Below are positions 30,153 through 39,019 of a stretch of DNA of 64,000 bases, piece by piece. Each line of letters opens with the position of its first letter. Position 1 is the stretch's first letter. The position numbers were made by a program, and so were the translations under genes. Source of the DNA: Deinococcus koreensis (GTDB lineage Bacteria > Deinococcota > Deinococci > Deinococcales > Deinococcaceae); assembly GCF_002901445.1 (NCBI RefSeq), contig NZ_PPPD01000001.1, forward strand, positions 1,208,501 to 1,272,500, written 5' to 3'. Under the pieces are notes generated by a model, which was given only the letters and a program-made list of their open reading frames with translations, was not told the DNA's origin and did not search any database.

Positions 30153-30726
30153 GCTCAACGCCGGTCTGTTCATGTCTCTGGATGGCGTCGTCGAGGGCCC
30201 TGGCCCCGCCGATAGCTTCGAGCGCGCGGGCTGGACGATGCCGTACTTCTCCCCCGAACTCGGGGCGTTCATCGGCGAGTCGTCCGCCCAGAGTGACGGC
30301 CTGCTGCTGGGGCGCGTGACCTACCAGAGCTTCGAGCAGTTCTTCACCGGCCCAGGCTCCGACAACCCCGGTGCCGCGAGGATGAACAGCGCGAGGAAGT
30401 ACGTGGTCTCGCGCACACTCGAACGCGCCGACTGGGAGAACTCCACCCTGCTGGGCGGCGACCTCGTGCCCGCCATTACCCAGCTCAAGGCGCAGGGCGA
30501 CCGGCCCCTGAACCTCAGCGGCAGCGTGACGCTGGTGCGGGCGCTGCTGGCGCACGGTCTGCTCGACGGACTCGACCTGCTGGTTCAGCCGGTGGTGGTC
30601 GGCATGGGCCGCCGTCTGTTCGAGCCGGGCCGCGAGAGCACCCTGCCCCTGACCCTGTGCGAGACGTGCCCCTTCCCGAACGGCGTGGTGCTGCTCTCGT
30701 ACGCGGTCACCGCCGGTCTGGCCTGA
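30145..30726 (+). CDS. DHFR-family protein 2 (RibD C-terminal domain)
   Basis: A 193-residue paralogue. It overlaps the previous gene by 8 bp, so translation is coupled. Features are FMSLDGVVEGPG, LLGRVTYQSFEQFF and the C-terminal VQPVVVGMGRRLFEPG. GAGGAG lies before the ATG. It is closest in layout to paralogues 3 and 7, which share the GRVTYQ motif. Confidence 0.88.
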   Translation: MRKLNAGLFMSLDGVVEGPGPADSFERAGWTMPYFSPELGAFIGESSAQSDGLLLGRVTYQSFEQFFTGPGSDNPGAARMNSARKYVVSRTLERADWENSTLLGGDLVPAITQLKAQGDRPLNLSGSVTLVRALLAHGLLDGLDLLVQPVVVGMGRRLFEPGRESTLPLTLCETCPFPNGVVLLSYAVTAGLA

Positions 30727-30746
30727 GGGCTTAAAGGAGCACTGAC

Positions 30747-31289
30747 ATGGGGAAAATTGTGATCTCCGAGTTCCTCTCGCTGGACGGCGTCATGGAGAAC
30801 CCGGTCTGGACCGTCCCCTACCGGAACGATGATGGTGCCGCCTTCAAGCGCACAGAACTCTTCGCGTCAGACGCCCTGCTGCTGGGCCGGGTGACCTACC
30901 AGGGTTTCGCTGAAGCGTGGCCCTCGCAGACCGATGAGCAGGGATTTGCCGACCGAATGAACGGCCTCCCCAAACACGTGGTGTCCACCACCCTGCAAGG
31001 CCCCGAGTGGAACAATTCCGTGGTCATCGGCAAGAACGTCGCGGAGGAAGTCGCGCGGCTCAGGGCGCAGCCCGGCGGGGACATCCTGGTCTATGGCAGC
31101 GGCGAGCTCACCCGCTTCCTGCTGGAGCAGGGGCTGGTCGATCAGCTCAACCTGCTGGTCTATCCGTTGACGCTGGGCGCCGGCAAGCGGCTTTTCGGAG
31201 AGACGCCGGTCAAGCTCAGGCTCACCGAATCGCGCACCTTCACCTCCGGCGTGGTGCTGCTGGTGTACACCCCCGAAACGACGTCCTGA
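30747..31289 (+). CDS. DHFR-family protein 3 (RibD C-terminal domain)
   Basis: A 180-residue paralogue with EFLSLDGVMENPVW, LLGRVTYQGFAEAWP, ILVYGSGELTRFLLEQGLVD and VYPLTLGAGKRLFGE. It is very like paralogue 7 at 39787 (EFLTLDGVFENP, LLGRVTYQGFARYWP), which points to a local duplication. The leader AAAGGAGCACTGACATG is nearly the same as that of several non-homologous genes in the array. Confidence 0.9.
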   Translation: MGKIVISEFLSLDGVMENPVWTVPYRNDDGAAFKRTELFASDALLLGRVTYQGFAEAWPSQTDEQGFADRMNGLPKHVVSTTLQGPEWNNSVVIGKNVAEEVARLRAQPGGDILVYGSGELTRFLLEQGLVDQLNLLVYPLTLGAGKRLFGETPVKLRLTESRTFTSGVVLLVYTPETTS

Positions 31290-31309
31290 CCGGCGGCGGA
31301 GGAGCACCC

Positions 31310-31507
31310 ATGTCATTTCAGGCTTATCCCGATACCGTCGACGCACAGACCGGCAGGATCGTCGCCGAGAAGATCAATGGCGCCAGCGAATACGTGAGAT
31401 TTCACCTGCCGAAGTCGGCGGACTGGGCCCTGTGGGTCTGTTCGAGCCTTGAGTCTCGCGTCTTCAACGCTGCGAACCTCCATTCGATTTCGGGGAGAAG
31501 CGTATGA
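31310..31507 (+). pseudogene. Truncated DUF4287 gene copy
   Basis: The first 21 codons (MSFQAYPDTVDAQTGRIVAE) closely match the intact DUF4287 gene at 33210 (MSFQTYLDTVKAQTGKTVAD), at the DNA level too, including the GGAGCAnCCATG leader. After that the similarity ends; the remaining 44 codons are unrelated and the frame stops inside the next gene's start. It is probably a decayed duplicate. Confidence 0.65.
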
Positions 31508-32208
31508 CCCGAACCGCCGTGAAGCGTCTTTATCTCATGCAGGTTGGATCGATGCCGCACTACCAGATTCCGATCGTCTGTTATCTGGTGCAGACGAACG
31601 ACGGCAGGAACATCCTGATCGACAGCGGCCTCCCGGAGGTGATTCCGGAAGAAGGAGCGGAGTTCGAGAACGGCCAGGACGTGATCCGGCAACTGGCGAG
31701 CATTGGCCTGGCACCGGACGACATCGATACCGTCATCTCGACCCACTACGATTTCGACCATGCCGGACGACACGCGGCCTTCACGAGGGCGACCTATGTC
31801 GTTCAGCGCGTGCATCAGCTGGATGCGGCGAGCAACCCCCGTTTTGCGGCCACCCGGCCCCAGTGGGATCAGCCGGCGGAGCGCCTTCGTCTGGTGGACG
31901 GGGACACGGAGCTGCTGCCGGGGCTGACGTTGATCGAAACGAGCGGGCATGTGCCGGGACATCAATCGGTGCTGGTGCAGCTGCCCAGCACGGGGGCGGT
32001 GTTGTTGCCGATCGACGCGGTTCCCTTCGCCGAGGGGTTTACGCGTGACGCGCAGGACGACGGGAGCCAGCCGGACGCCGAAGCGATCCGCGCCAGCACC
32101 GTGAAGCTGCTCGATCTGGTGGAACGCGAGCAGATCGGGCTGGTCATCTTCGGGCATGACGGGGCCCAGTGGGAAGGGCTGAACAAGCTGCCGGAGTTCT
32201 ACGGGTGA
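31504..32208 (+). CDS. N-acyl homoserine lactonase family MBL-fold protein
   Basis: A 234-residue metallo-beta-lactamase-fold hydrolase. The metal motif reads STHYDFDHAG, so the second His of the usual HxHxDH is Asp, a variant present in some lactonase-like proteins. Later ligands are His in ETSGHVPGHQS and the C-terminal FGHDGAQW. Lactone or ester hydrolysis is likely; quorum quenching is not shown. Its ATG overlaps the stop of the truncated DUF4287 copy. GGAGAAG lies just before the start. Confidence 0.85.
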   Translation: MTRTAVKRLYLMQVGSMPHYQIPIVCYLVQTNDGRNILIDSGLPEVIPEEGAEFENGQDVIRQLASIGLAPDDIDTVISTHYDFDHAGRHAAFTRATYVVQRVHQLDAASNPRFAATRPQWDQPAERLRLVDGDTELLPGLTLIETSGHVPGHQSVLVQLPSTGAVLLPIDAVPFAEGFTRDAQDDGSQPDAEAIRASTVKLLDLVEREQIGLVIFGHDGAQWEGLNKLPEFYG

Positions 32209-32325
32209 GGAGGGAGGCGTCCCCATTCCCCGAACCCCTTTCCCCAGCGGCAACCAGCCGTGGGAAGCCTCCACGCCCGAACCCCCATCCCGAGCGGTCA
32301 CACCCTGCAGGAAAGGAGCACCGAC

Positions 32326-32706
32326 ATGTTCAAGAAGACACCGGCCTTCAGCGGTTTCTCGGTCGATGACATCCCCGCCGCCCACACCTTCTACCGGGAC
32401 GTCCTCGGGCTGGAGGTCACGGAGGAGCACGGCATGCTGCGGCTGCACATCGAGGGCGGAAACGCGACCCTGGTCTATCCCAGGCCCGACCACACGCCCG
32501 CGACCTTCACCATCCTCAACTTCCCGGTGGCCGACATCGATTCGGCGGTGGACGAGCTGACCCGGCGCGGGGTGCCGTTCGAGCACTACGAGGGCATGAA
32601 TCTGGACGACAAGGGCATCATGCGCGGCCAGGGGCCAGACATCGCATGGTTCACGGATCCGGCGGGCAATGTCCTGTCGGTCATTCAACAGGGGCCGCCA
32701 TCCTGA
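32326..32706 (+). CDS. VOC (glyoxalase/bleomycin resistance) family protein
   Basis: A 126-residue protein with one pair of VOC beta-alpha modules ([21 protein letters not shown]; ending [15 protein letters not shown]). Such proteins act as dimers, as metal enzymes or drug-binding proteins. AAAGGAG (32312-32318) with the shared leader precedes the ATG. The 117 bp upstream hold no gene. Confidence 0.9.
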   Translation: MFKKTPAFSGFSVDDIPAAHTFYRDVLGLEVTEEHGMLRLHIEGGNATLVYPRPDHTPATFTILNFPVADIDSAVDELTRRGVPFEHYEGMNLDDKGIMRGQGPDIAWFTDPAGNVLSVIQQGPPS

Positions 32707-32733
32707 GCGCCGCACTGGCAAAGGAGGCACGAC

Positions 32734-33186
32734 ATGTACGAACCACATCTCTTCCAGCCAGGAATATCGACGGATCTGCTCAGGCGTCTTGAGACCCTTG
32801 CTCCGTCCAGCCCGGCGCTCTGGGGCGAGATGGACGTGGCGCAGATGCTGGCTCACGTCGCGGCCAACCTGCGCCTGGCCCTCAATCGCCAGACGACCGC
32901 TCAAACCCTGCTGGGACGTCTCTTCGGCTCCTTTGCCAAACGCAGGATTCTCAAAGACGGCGTGCCCAGGAATGTCCCGACCCTCCCCAGCCTCAAGGTC
33001 TCGGATCACAGACACTTCGAGCAGGAATCAGAGGGGCTGAAGCTTGAGCTGGAGCGGTTCATCCAGGCTGGAGAGGCCGGAATCACGCGGCAGCCCCACA
33101 GCTTCTTTGGTCGCCTGACCCCTCAGGAGTGGGCGCGGTTGCAGTATGTCCATATCGATCATCATTTCCGCCAGTTCGGCGTCTGA
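32734..33186 (+). CDS. DUF1569 domain-containing protein (DinB-like fold)
   Basis: A 150-residue protein. The early helix WGEMDVAQMLAHVAANL and the late YVHIDHHFRQFG carry His residues placed as in DinB/DUF1569 proteins, which form a metal-binding four-helix bundle. The function is unknown; relatives include thiol transferases. The leader AAAGGAGGCACGACATG again follows the array pattern. Confidence 0.82.
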   Translation: MYEPHLFQPGISTDLLRRLETLAPSSPALWGEMDVAQMLAHVAANLRLALNRQTTAQTLLGRLFGSFAKRRILKDGVPRNVPTLPSLKVSDHRHFEQESEGLKLELERFIQAGEAGITRQPHSFFGRLTPQEWARLQYVHIDHHFRQFGV

Positions 33187-33209
33187 TTTCAGGGCCATAA
33201 GGAGCATCC

Positions 33210-33758
33210 ATGTCATTTCAGACGTATCTCGATACCGTCAAGGCACAGACCGGCAAGACCGTGGCCGATTTCAGAACACTCGCCGCTGAACAGGGGCTGA
33301 GCAGGCACGGCGAGGTCGTGGCCTGGCTCAAACAGGAGTTCGGGCTGGGGCACGGGCACGCGACGGCGGTGGCGGGGGCGCTGCTCAAGGCGGATCACTT
33401 CCGAACGCCGAAAGACAGCAAGGTGGAGGCCATCTTCAGCGGGAAGAAGGCCGTCTGGCGCGGCGTGTACGACACGCTCCGGGCAACGGTCGATGGATTC
33501 GGCAATGACCTGGACATCGCGCCCACCGACTCCTACGTCAGCCTGCGGCGGGGCGGCAGGAAATTCGCCATCGTGCAGCCGGGCGCGGCGTTTCTCGATC
33601 TCGGCATCAAGCGCAAGGGGGCGGAGCCCACGGAACGCTTCGAGGCCGCCGGGTCGTGGAACAGCATGGTCACGCACCGCGTCCGGATCACGGGCGCCGC
33701 GCAGGTCGATGCCGAGGTGCTGGACTGGCTGCGCGCGGCCTACGAGGGGGCGAGCTGA
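33210..33758 (+). CDS. DUF4287 and DUF5655 domain-containing protein
   Basis: A 182-residue protein. Residues 1-65 match DUF4287 (SFQTYLDTVKAQTGKTVADF, then a GEVVAWLKQEFGLGHGHA segment). Residues 80-180 match DUF5655 (a mixed alpha/beta domain). Both functions are unknown, and the two are often joined. It is the intact partner of the truncated copy at 31310. AAGGAGCATCC precedes the ATG. Confidence 0.85.
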   Translation: MSFQTYLDTVKAQTGKTVADFRTLAAEQGLSRHGEVVAWLKQEFGLGHGHATAVAGALLKADHFRTPKDSKVEAIFSGKKAVWRGVYDTLRATVDGFGNDLDIAPTDSYVSLRRGGRKFAIVQPGAAFLDLGIKRKGAEPTERFEAAGSWNSMVTHRVRITGAAQVDAEVLDWLRAAYEGAS

Positions 33759-33759
33759 C

Positions 33760-33888
33760 GTGCGAAAGCCCGTGTCGTTCACGCCCCCGGCACTGGATGG
33801 GTTCGCCTGCGGGCCGCAGGGAGAGCCACCGAGAGCCCACGCCGCCCCACGGTGGAACAACCAGTCAGGCGCTGAGGAGACCGTATGA
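33760..33888 (+). pseudogene. Decayed N-terminal remnant of a DHFR-family gene
   Basis: A GTG frame 1 bp after the DUF4287 stop reads VRKPVSFTPPALDGFACGPQ, matching the start of paralogue 5 (MRKLISFTHLTLDGYANGPN). After about 23 codons the similarity is lost and the frame stops at the next gene. It is an eighth, broken DHFR-family copy. Confidence 0.65.
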
Positions 33889-34334
33889 GCGTCAAGCGCA
33901 TGGACAACGTCGGCATCGTGGTTGAAGACCTCGACGCCGCCATCGGGTTCTTCACCGAACTTGGCCTCCATCTCGAGGGGCGCGCCCCGGTCGAGGGAGA
34001 TTGGGCAGACAGCGTCACGGGACTGCGCCACCAGCGCGTCGAAATCGCCATGATGCGGACGCCGGACGGTCACAGCCGCCTCGAGTTGTCGCGGTTCCTC
34101 GCGCCGAGTGTGGTCGCCGATCACCGCAACGCCCCGGTGAACGCCCTGGGGTACCTCCGTGTCATGTTCACCGTGGAGGACATCGACGAGACGCTCGCCC
34201 GGCTCGTCAAACGCGGCGCACAGCTCGTCGGCGAGGTGGTTCAGTATCAGGACACCTACCGGCTCTGCTACATCCGGGGCCCCGAGGGCATCCTCATCGG
34301 GCTCGCCCAGGAACTCGGGCAACAGGCCTCCTGA
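33885..34334 (+). CDS. VOC family protein
   Basis: A 149-residue glyoxalase-fold protein: MDNVGIVVEDLDAAIGFFTELG at the first module, RLELSRFLAP between, and YIRGPEGILIGLAQE at the end, with Glu candidates for metal binding. GAGGAG lies 5-6 nt before the ATG. It follows the decayed DHFR-family remnant, whose last codon it overlaps. Confidence 0.9.
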   Translation: MSVKRMDNVGIVVEDLDAAIGFFTELGLHLEGRAPVEGDWADSVTGLRHQRVEIAMMRTPDGHSRLELSRFLAPSVVADHRNAPVNALGYLRVMFTVEDIDETLARLVKRGAQLVGEVVQYQDTYRLCYIRGPEGILIGLAQELGQQAS

Positions 34335-34537
34335 GCGTTGCCACCACACGAGAACACACCATCGTTACTCCCTCTTTACCGGCCAGAATCGCGCCGTTGG
34401 TCTGATTGAACGGGCCAGACACGCGGGCGGCGAAATCATGAATGGGCCACCACTGGTTGCAGGGCCGAAGCGCCTTCCTCCAGCTTCATGAACACCACCT
34501 TCTGGCATGTGGTGACCCGCAGAAATTGGAGGTCGTT

Positions 34538-35092
34538 ATGGCAAAGGTAGTCTTCGGTATGACCATGTCGCTCGATGGGTTCATCGATGACGCGAATGGC
34601 AGTGGTGCCCTGCTCTCGCCCAACCTGGAAGCGCTTGATGCAACCGGTCTGATGCGGGAGGCCATTGACGAGACTGGAGCGGTCGTGATGGGACGCAGAA
34701 CCTTTGAGGGGGCCAGTGATCCCGATTCATACGCCGATAGCTACGAATTTCAGGTACCGATCTTTGTCGTTACCACCCACGCGCCAGAAAGAAAACCAAA
34801 GGGAAATAGCCGTCTACACTTCACGTTCGTCAACTCGGTCGAAGCGGCTGTTGAGCAAGCCAGACAGGCCGCTGGAGAACGAGACGTCGTGGTCGTGGGC
34901 GGCCCGAACGTCGGTTGGCAGGTCTTGAAAGCCGGTCTGGTAGACGAATTGCAAATCGGCATTATGCCGGTCTTGCTCGGTCAGGGGCAGCACCTGTTCG
35001 CGCACCTCGAAAGCACGCAGATCATGCTCACCAAGACGAGGCTCGTCGAAGCAGGCCAGTGTACGTATATCTATTTCAGTGTGCAGAAGTGA
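34538..35092 (+). CDS. DHFR-family protein 4 (RibD C-terminal domain)
   Basis: A 184-residue paralogue with FGMTMSLDGFIDDANGSG, VVMGRRTFEGASDP and the VVVGGPNVGWQVLKAGLVDEL and MPVLLGQGQHLF motifs. Its base composition is visibly less GC-rich than its neighbours, as is the 200-bp gap before it, which suggests recent acquisition. GGAGG (34528-34532) precedes the ATG. Confidence 0.9.
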   Translation: MAKVVFGMTMSLDGFIDDANGSGALLSPNLEALDATGLMREAIDETGAVVMGRRTFEGASDPDSYADSYEFQVPIFVVTTHAPERKPKGNSRLHFTFVNSVEAAVEQARQAAGERDVVVVGGPNVGWQVLKAGLVDELQIGIMPVLLGQGQHLFAHLESTQIMLTKTRLVEAGQCTYIYFSVQK

Positions 35093-35147
35093 CGCCGCGC
35101 AGCTTGACGCCGACGGGCTGCGGGCGGCCTGCGAGGAGGGAACTGGT

Positions 35148-35741
35148 ATGCGGAAGCTCATTTCATTCACTCACCTGACGCTGGACGGCTATGCCAATGG
35201 CCCGAACGGAGAACTGGAGTGGGCGAACGTCGAGCCGGAGATCGCCGCTGATGTCGACGCGCGCCTGAAGGCCGTGGGGGCCGCCGTGTACGGCCGCGTG
35301 GTCTACGGCATGATGGCCGGGTACTGGCCGACCGTGAATGCCAACCCAGACAGCAGCGAGCACGACCGCGCGCACATGGCCTGGGTCGAGGCGATTCCCA
35401 AGCTGGTCATCTCGCGCTCGCTGACGCGGGCCGACTGGAACAACACCACCCTGATCCGGGACGACGTGGCCGCACAGGTCAGTGCCCTCAAGGCGCACCC
35501 CGGCGGCCCGCTGATGGTCTTCGGCAGTCCCCGGCTGGTGCATCTGCTGGCGCGGCTGGGCCTGGTCGACGAATACCTGATGTACCTCAACCCCGTCACG
35601 CTGGGCGGCGGCACCCCGCTGTTCGAGCCGGGGCAGCCCGCCGGCATGCTGAAGCTGCTGGAATCCAAAACATTCGGTGCGGGTGTGACCATGCTGCGGT
35701 ACGCCACGTCTGGAGTCGTCGTGCCCGGAGGACTGCCATGA
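35148..35741 (+). CDS. DHFR-family protein 5 (RibD C-terminal domain)
   Basis: A 197-residue paralogue: SFTHLTLDGYANGPNGELEW, YGRVVYGMMAGYWP, PLMVFGSPRLVHLLARLGLV and LNPVTLGGGTPLFEPG. Its stop overlaps the ATG of the MFS gene (ATGA). GAGGAGG (35132-35138) precedes the start. The remnant at 33760 resembles this member most. Confidence 0.9.
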   Translation: MRKLISFTHLTLDGYANGPNGELEWANVEPEIAADVDARLKAVGAAVYGRVVYGMMAGYWPTVNANPDSSEHDRAHMAWVEAIPKLVISRSLTRADWNNTTLIRDDVAAQVSALKAHPGGPLMVFGSPRLVHLLARLGLVDEYLMYLNPVTLGGGTPLFEPGQPAGMLKLLESKTFGAGVTMLRYATSGVVVPGGLP

Positions 35742-37201
35742 CCACCGCCCCCGATACCCTGGCCCAGCGCGACCGCGCCGTCATCGTCATCCTGCTGATC
35801 TCGACCTTCGTGGTCATCCTGAACGAGACCATCATGAACGTGGCCCTGCCGCGCCTGATGGTTGATCTGAGCGTCAGCGCCAGCACGGCGCAGTGGCTGG
35901 CGACCGCCTTCATGCTGACGATGGCGACGGTGATTCCGGTGACCGGCTTCCTGCTCCAGCGCCTGAGCACCCGCACGGTGTTCCTGCTCGCCATGACGCT
36001 GTTCAGCGTGGGCACGGGGCTGGCGGCCCTCTCGCCGGGGTTCGAACCGCTGCTGCTGGCGCGCGTCGTGCAGGCGAGCGGCACGGCGATCATGCTGCCG
36101 CTGCTGATCACCACGGTGCTGACCCTGGTGCCGGAGCGCACGCGAGGGGCCGTGATGGGCCAGATCAGCATCGTGATCTCGGTGGCCCCGGCCATCGGCC
36201 CGACCATCTCGGGGCTGATCCTGCAGGCGCTGTCCTGGCGTGCCATGTTCCTGTTCGTGCTGCCCATCGCGCTCCTGGCGCTGGCCTACGGAGCGCGCAC
36301 GCTGCGGAACGTGGGCACGCCGCGCCGCCTGAGCCTGGATCTGCTCTCGGTGCCCCTCTCGGCATTGGGCTTCGGCGGGCTGGTCTACGCCCTGAGCAGG
36401 TTCGGGCAGGGCGGTCTGAGCGACCCCGCCGTGAGCGTGCCGCTGGCGGTGGGCAGCGTGTCGCTCGCCCTGTTCCTGTGGCGGCAGCTCCGCCTGACCC
36501 GCACGGGCGAACCGCTGCTCGATCTGCGCGCCTTCCGCTTCCCCATGTTCTCGCTGGGGGTCGGCCTGATGGTCATTGCCATGATGGCCCTGTTCGGCGC
36601 CGTGATCCTGCTGCCGCTGTACCTGCAGAACCTGCGCGGCCTGAACACGCTCCAGACCGGCCTGCTGTTGCTGCCCGGCGGCCTGCTGATGGGCCTGTGT
36701 GCCCCCACGGTGGGCCGGCTGTACGACCGCGTCGGGCCGCGCCCGCTGGTGGTGCCGGGCGCCGTGCTGATGGCCCTGGTGCTGCTGGCCCTGGGCCGGA
36801 TCGACACCGCCACGCCCGTCTGGGCGCTGCTGGCGCTGCACCTGACCCTCAGCGCCGGGATGGCGCTGCTGTTCACGCCGGTCTTCACCTCCGCGCTGGG
36901 GCCGCTGCCGCCGGGGCTGTACTCGCACGGCAGCGCCATCCTGAGCACGCTGCAACAGGTCGCGGGCGCGGCGGGCACCGCCCTGCTGGTCACGCTGATG
37001 GCCGGGCGCGCGGCCACGCTGAGCGCCCAGGGCAGCGCCCCGGTCGCCGCCCAGGTCGGCGGGCTGCATCTGGCCTTCACGGTGTCGGCCGTGATCGCGG
37101 CGGTCGCGGTGGTGCTGTCACTGTTCCTGAAGCGGGCGCCGCAGCCCCAGCACGCGTCGGACACGAATGAACTTCAGTCGCTCGCCCAACCCGGAGACTG
37201 A
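35738..37201 (+). CDS. DHA2-type MFS drug transporter (14 TM)
   Basis: A 487-residue exporter with about 14 TM segments. Signatures include ILNETIMNVALPRLMVDL in TM1, LQRLSTRTVFLLAM after TM2 and SVAPAIGPTISGLIL in TM5, as in EmrB/QacA proteins. It overlaps DHFR-family gene 5 by 4 bp and is the only transporter of the array, so it may export the compound or product handled by these enzymes. Confidence 0.92.
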   Translation: MTTAPDTLAQRDRAVIVILLISTFVVILNETIMNVALPRLMVDLSVSASTAQWLATAFMLTMATVIPVTGFLLQRLSTRTVFLLAMTLFSVGTGLAALSPGFEPLLLARVVQASGTAIMLPLLITTVLTLVPERTRGAVMGQISIVISVAPAIGPTISGLILQALSWRAMFLFVLPIALLALAYGARTLRNVGTPRRLSLDLLSVPLSALGFGGLVYALSRFGQGGLSDPAVSVPLAVGSVSLALFLWRQLRLTRTGEPLLDLRAFRFPMFSLGVGLMVIAMMALFGAVILLPLYLQNLRGLNTLQTGLLLLPGGLLMGLCAPTVGRLYDRVGPRPLVVPGAVLMALVLLALGRIDTATPVWALLALHLTLSAGMALLFTPVFTSALGPLPPGLYSHGSAILSTLQQVAGAAGTALLVTLMAGRAATLSAQGSAPVAAQVGGLHLAFTVSAVIAAVAVVLSLFLKRAPQPQHASDTNELQSLAQPGD

Positions 37202-37263
37202 GCACGGAAATCGGGCCGACCATCCGGATCAAGACCCCGCCCAACTGCCTCACAAGGAGCCCC

Positions 37264-37707
37264 ATGCCCACCTTTGACGCCACGCTGATCCAGGAAGGCA
37301 AGACCGCCACCGGCATCGAGGTGCCGCCCGACATCATGGAGACGCTGGGGGGCGGCAGAAGGCCCGCCGTGACCGTCACCCTGAACGGGTACGCGTACCG
37401 CAGCACGGTCGGCGTGATGGACGGACGCTCGATGATCCCCGTGAGTGCCGAGCACCGGGGCAGGGCGGGCCTGAGCGCGGGCGACCGCGTGACCGTCACG
37501 CTGGAACCAGATACCGCCCCGCGCGAGGTCGTGGTGCCCGCCGACCTGCAGGCCGCGCTGGAGGCCCAGCCTGCCGCGCTCGCCGCCTTCGGCCGCCTCT
37601 CCTACAGCGGCCAGCGCCAGCACACCCTGAGCGTGGACGGCACGAAGAATCCGGAGACCCGCGCCCGCCGTGTCCAGAAGGCAATTCAGACGCTTCTGGA
37701 GGGCTGA
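37264..37707 (+). CDS. YdeI/OmpD-associated family protein with DUF1905 domain
   Basis: A 147-residue protein. Residues 1-85 fit DUF1905 (TGIEVPPDIMETLGGGRRPAV, SAEHRGRAGLSAGDRVTVTL). Residues 90-147 fit the YdeI/OmpD-associated domain (FGRLSYSGQRQHTLSV, NPETRARRVQKAIQ). Relatives are linked with bacteriocin or cationic peptide protection in other bacteria. AAGGAG lies before the ATG. Confidence 0.87.
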   Translation: MPTFDATLIQEGKTATGIEVPPDIMETLGGGRRPAVTVTLNGYAYRSTVGVMDGRSMIPVSAEHRGRAGLSAGDRVTVTLEPDTAPREVVVPADLQAALEAQPAALAAFGRLSYSGQRQHTLSVDGTKNPETRARRVQKAIQTLLEG

Positions 37708-37710
37708 GCC

Positions 37711-38121
37711 ATGCCCCAGACCATCACCCCCTTTCTGATGTTCGAGGGCCGCGCCGAGGAGGCCCTGACCCTCTACACGTCGCTGTTCGAAGGCGGCGAA
37801 GTGCTTTCGATGGAGCGCTACGGCCCCGGCGAACCCGGCCCCGAGGGCAGCGTCAGGCTCGCGGAGGCCGTGCTGGGCGGCCTGCGGCTGCGCGTGTCCG
37901 ACAGCCCCGTGCGCCACGCCTTCAGCTTCACGCCGTCGGTGTCGCTGTTCGTGGACTGCGAGAGCGAGGAAGACCTGCGTGGCCTCCATGCCGGGCTCTC
38001 GGCAGGTGGAGCCGAGCTGATGCCGCTGGGCGAGTACGGCTTCAGCAGGCTCTTTGGCTGGGTGAACGACCGCTTTGGCGTGTCCTGGCAACTGAATCTG
38101 CCCCACGGGGAGACCCCATGA
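37711..38121 (+). CDS. PhnB-like VOC family protein
   Basis: A 136-residue protein of the PhnB/3-demethylubiquinone-methyltransferase-like VOC group: ITPFLMFEGRAEEALTLYTS, MERYGPGE and the C-terminal FGWVNDRFGVSWQL. It starts 3 bp after the YdeI-like stop and overlaps the next VOC gene by 4 bp, so three genes are translationally coupled. Confidence 0.9.
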   Translation: MPQTITPFLMFEGRAEEALTLYTSLFEGGEVLSMERYGPGEPGPEGSVRLAEAVLGGLRLRVSDSPVRHAFSFTPSVSLFVDCESEEDLRGLHAGLSAGGAELMPLGEYGFSRLFGWVNDRFGVSWQLNLPHGETP

Positions 38122-38531
38122 ACTGGACACTGGAGGTCGTGGTGGTGCCGGTGAGCGACATCGACCGGGCGAAAGCGTTCTACGAGGATGGGCTCGGCTT
38201 CAAGGTCGACCACGACACCCGCATGGGCGAGACGCGGCGCATCGTGCAGCTCACGCCGCCGGGCTCCGGGTGCTCGGTGGTGATCGGCACGGGCCTGAGC
38301 CGCATGGCGCCGGGCTCGATGCAGGGCCTGCAGCTCGTGGTGAGGGACGTGCGCGCCGCGCGGGACGAGTTGCTGGCCCGTGGCGTGCAGGTCGGGGAGA
38401 TTCAGGTGATGGGCGGCCCCGCCCCGCGCCCGGCCACCCCGGACGAGGCGCTGAACTTCGTCGGCTTCCTGACCTTTCAAGACCCCGACGGCAACGGCTG
38501 GGCCGTGCAGCAGATCGACGCGAGGGAGTGA
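38118..38531 (+). CDS. VOC family protein
   Basis: A 137-residue glyoxalase-fold protein: VVVPVSDIDRAKAFYEDGLG, central GLQLVVRDVRAARDELLARG and final FLTFQDPDGNGWAVQQI. The ATG overlaps the stop of the PhnB-like gene (ATGA). The substrate is unknown. Confidence 0.9.
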   Translation: MNWTLEVVVVPVSDIDRAKAFYEDGLGFKVDHDTRMGETRRIVQLTPPGSGCSVVIGTGLSRMAPGSMQGLQLVVRDVRAARDELLARGVQVGEIQVMGGPAPRPATPDEALNFVGFLTFQDPDGNGWAVQQIDARE

Positions 38532-38535
38532 TTCG

Positions 38536-38934
38536 ATGACCCAATCAGCCCACTGGACGGACAACATCTTCGCCATCACCCTCTTCGCGGAGGATCTGGA
38601 GGGGGCGAAGGCCTTCTACCGCCGGGTCTTCGATCTCCAGACCGTGTTTGAAGGCGACACCTCCGCTGTTTTCAAGTTCGGCGGCACCCTGATCAACATC
38701 ATCGCCATCCAGCAGGCGGACGAACTCATCCGCCCGGCGACCGCCGCACGGCCCCAGGACGGAGCACGCGCCGTGTACACCCTGCGGGTGGAGGACGTGG
38801 ATGCCCGCTGTGCCGATCTGGCGCACAGGGGCGTCACGCTCCTGAACGGCCCGATGGATCGCCCCTGGGGCATCCGCACCGCCAGTTTCCAGGATCCGAT
38901 GGGCACGATCTGGGAGCTGTCCTGCGACCTGTGA
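38536..38934 (+). CDS. VOC family protein
   Basis: A 132-residue glyoxalase-fold protein: [39 protein letters not shown] and [18 protein letters not shown]. It begins 4 bp after the previous VOC stop. It is the fifth VOC/PhnB-type protein in the array. Confidence 0.9.
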   Translation: MTQSAHWTDNIFAITLFAEDLEGAKAFYRRVFDLQTVFEGDTSAVFKFGGTLINIIAIQQADELIRPATAARPQDGARAVYTLRVEDVDARCADLAHRGVTLLNGPMDRPWGIRTASFQDPMGTIWELSCDL

Positions 38935-39019
38935 AGCTCCTCGGCACCCTGCTCGCCGACACCGACGCAGGCGGCTCGGCCCTGCAGCAGAGGGCGAGCG
39001 GCGCACGGAGGACACCCCC

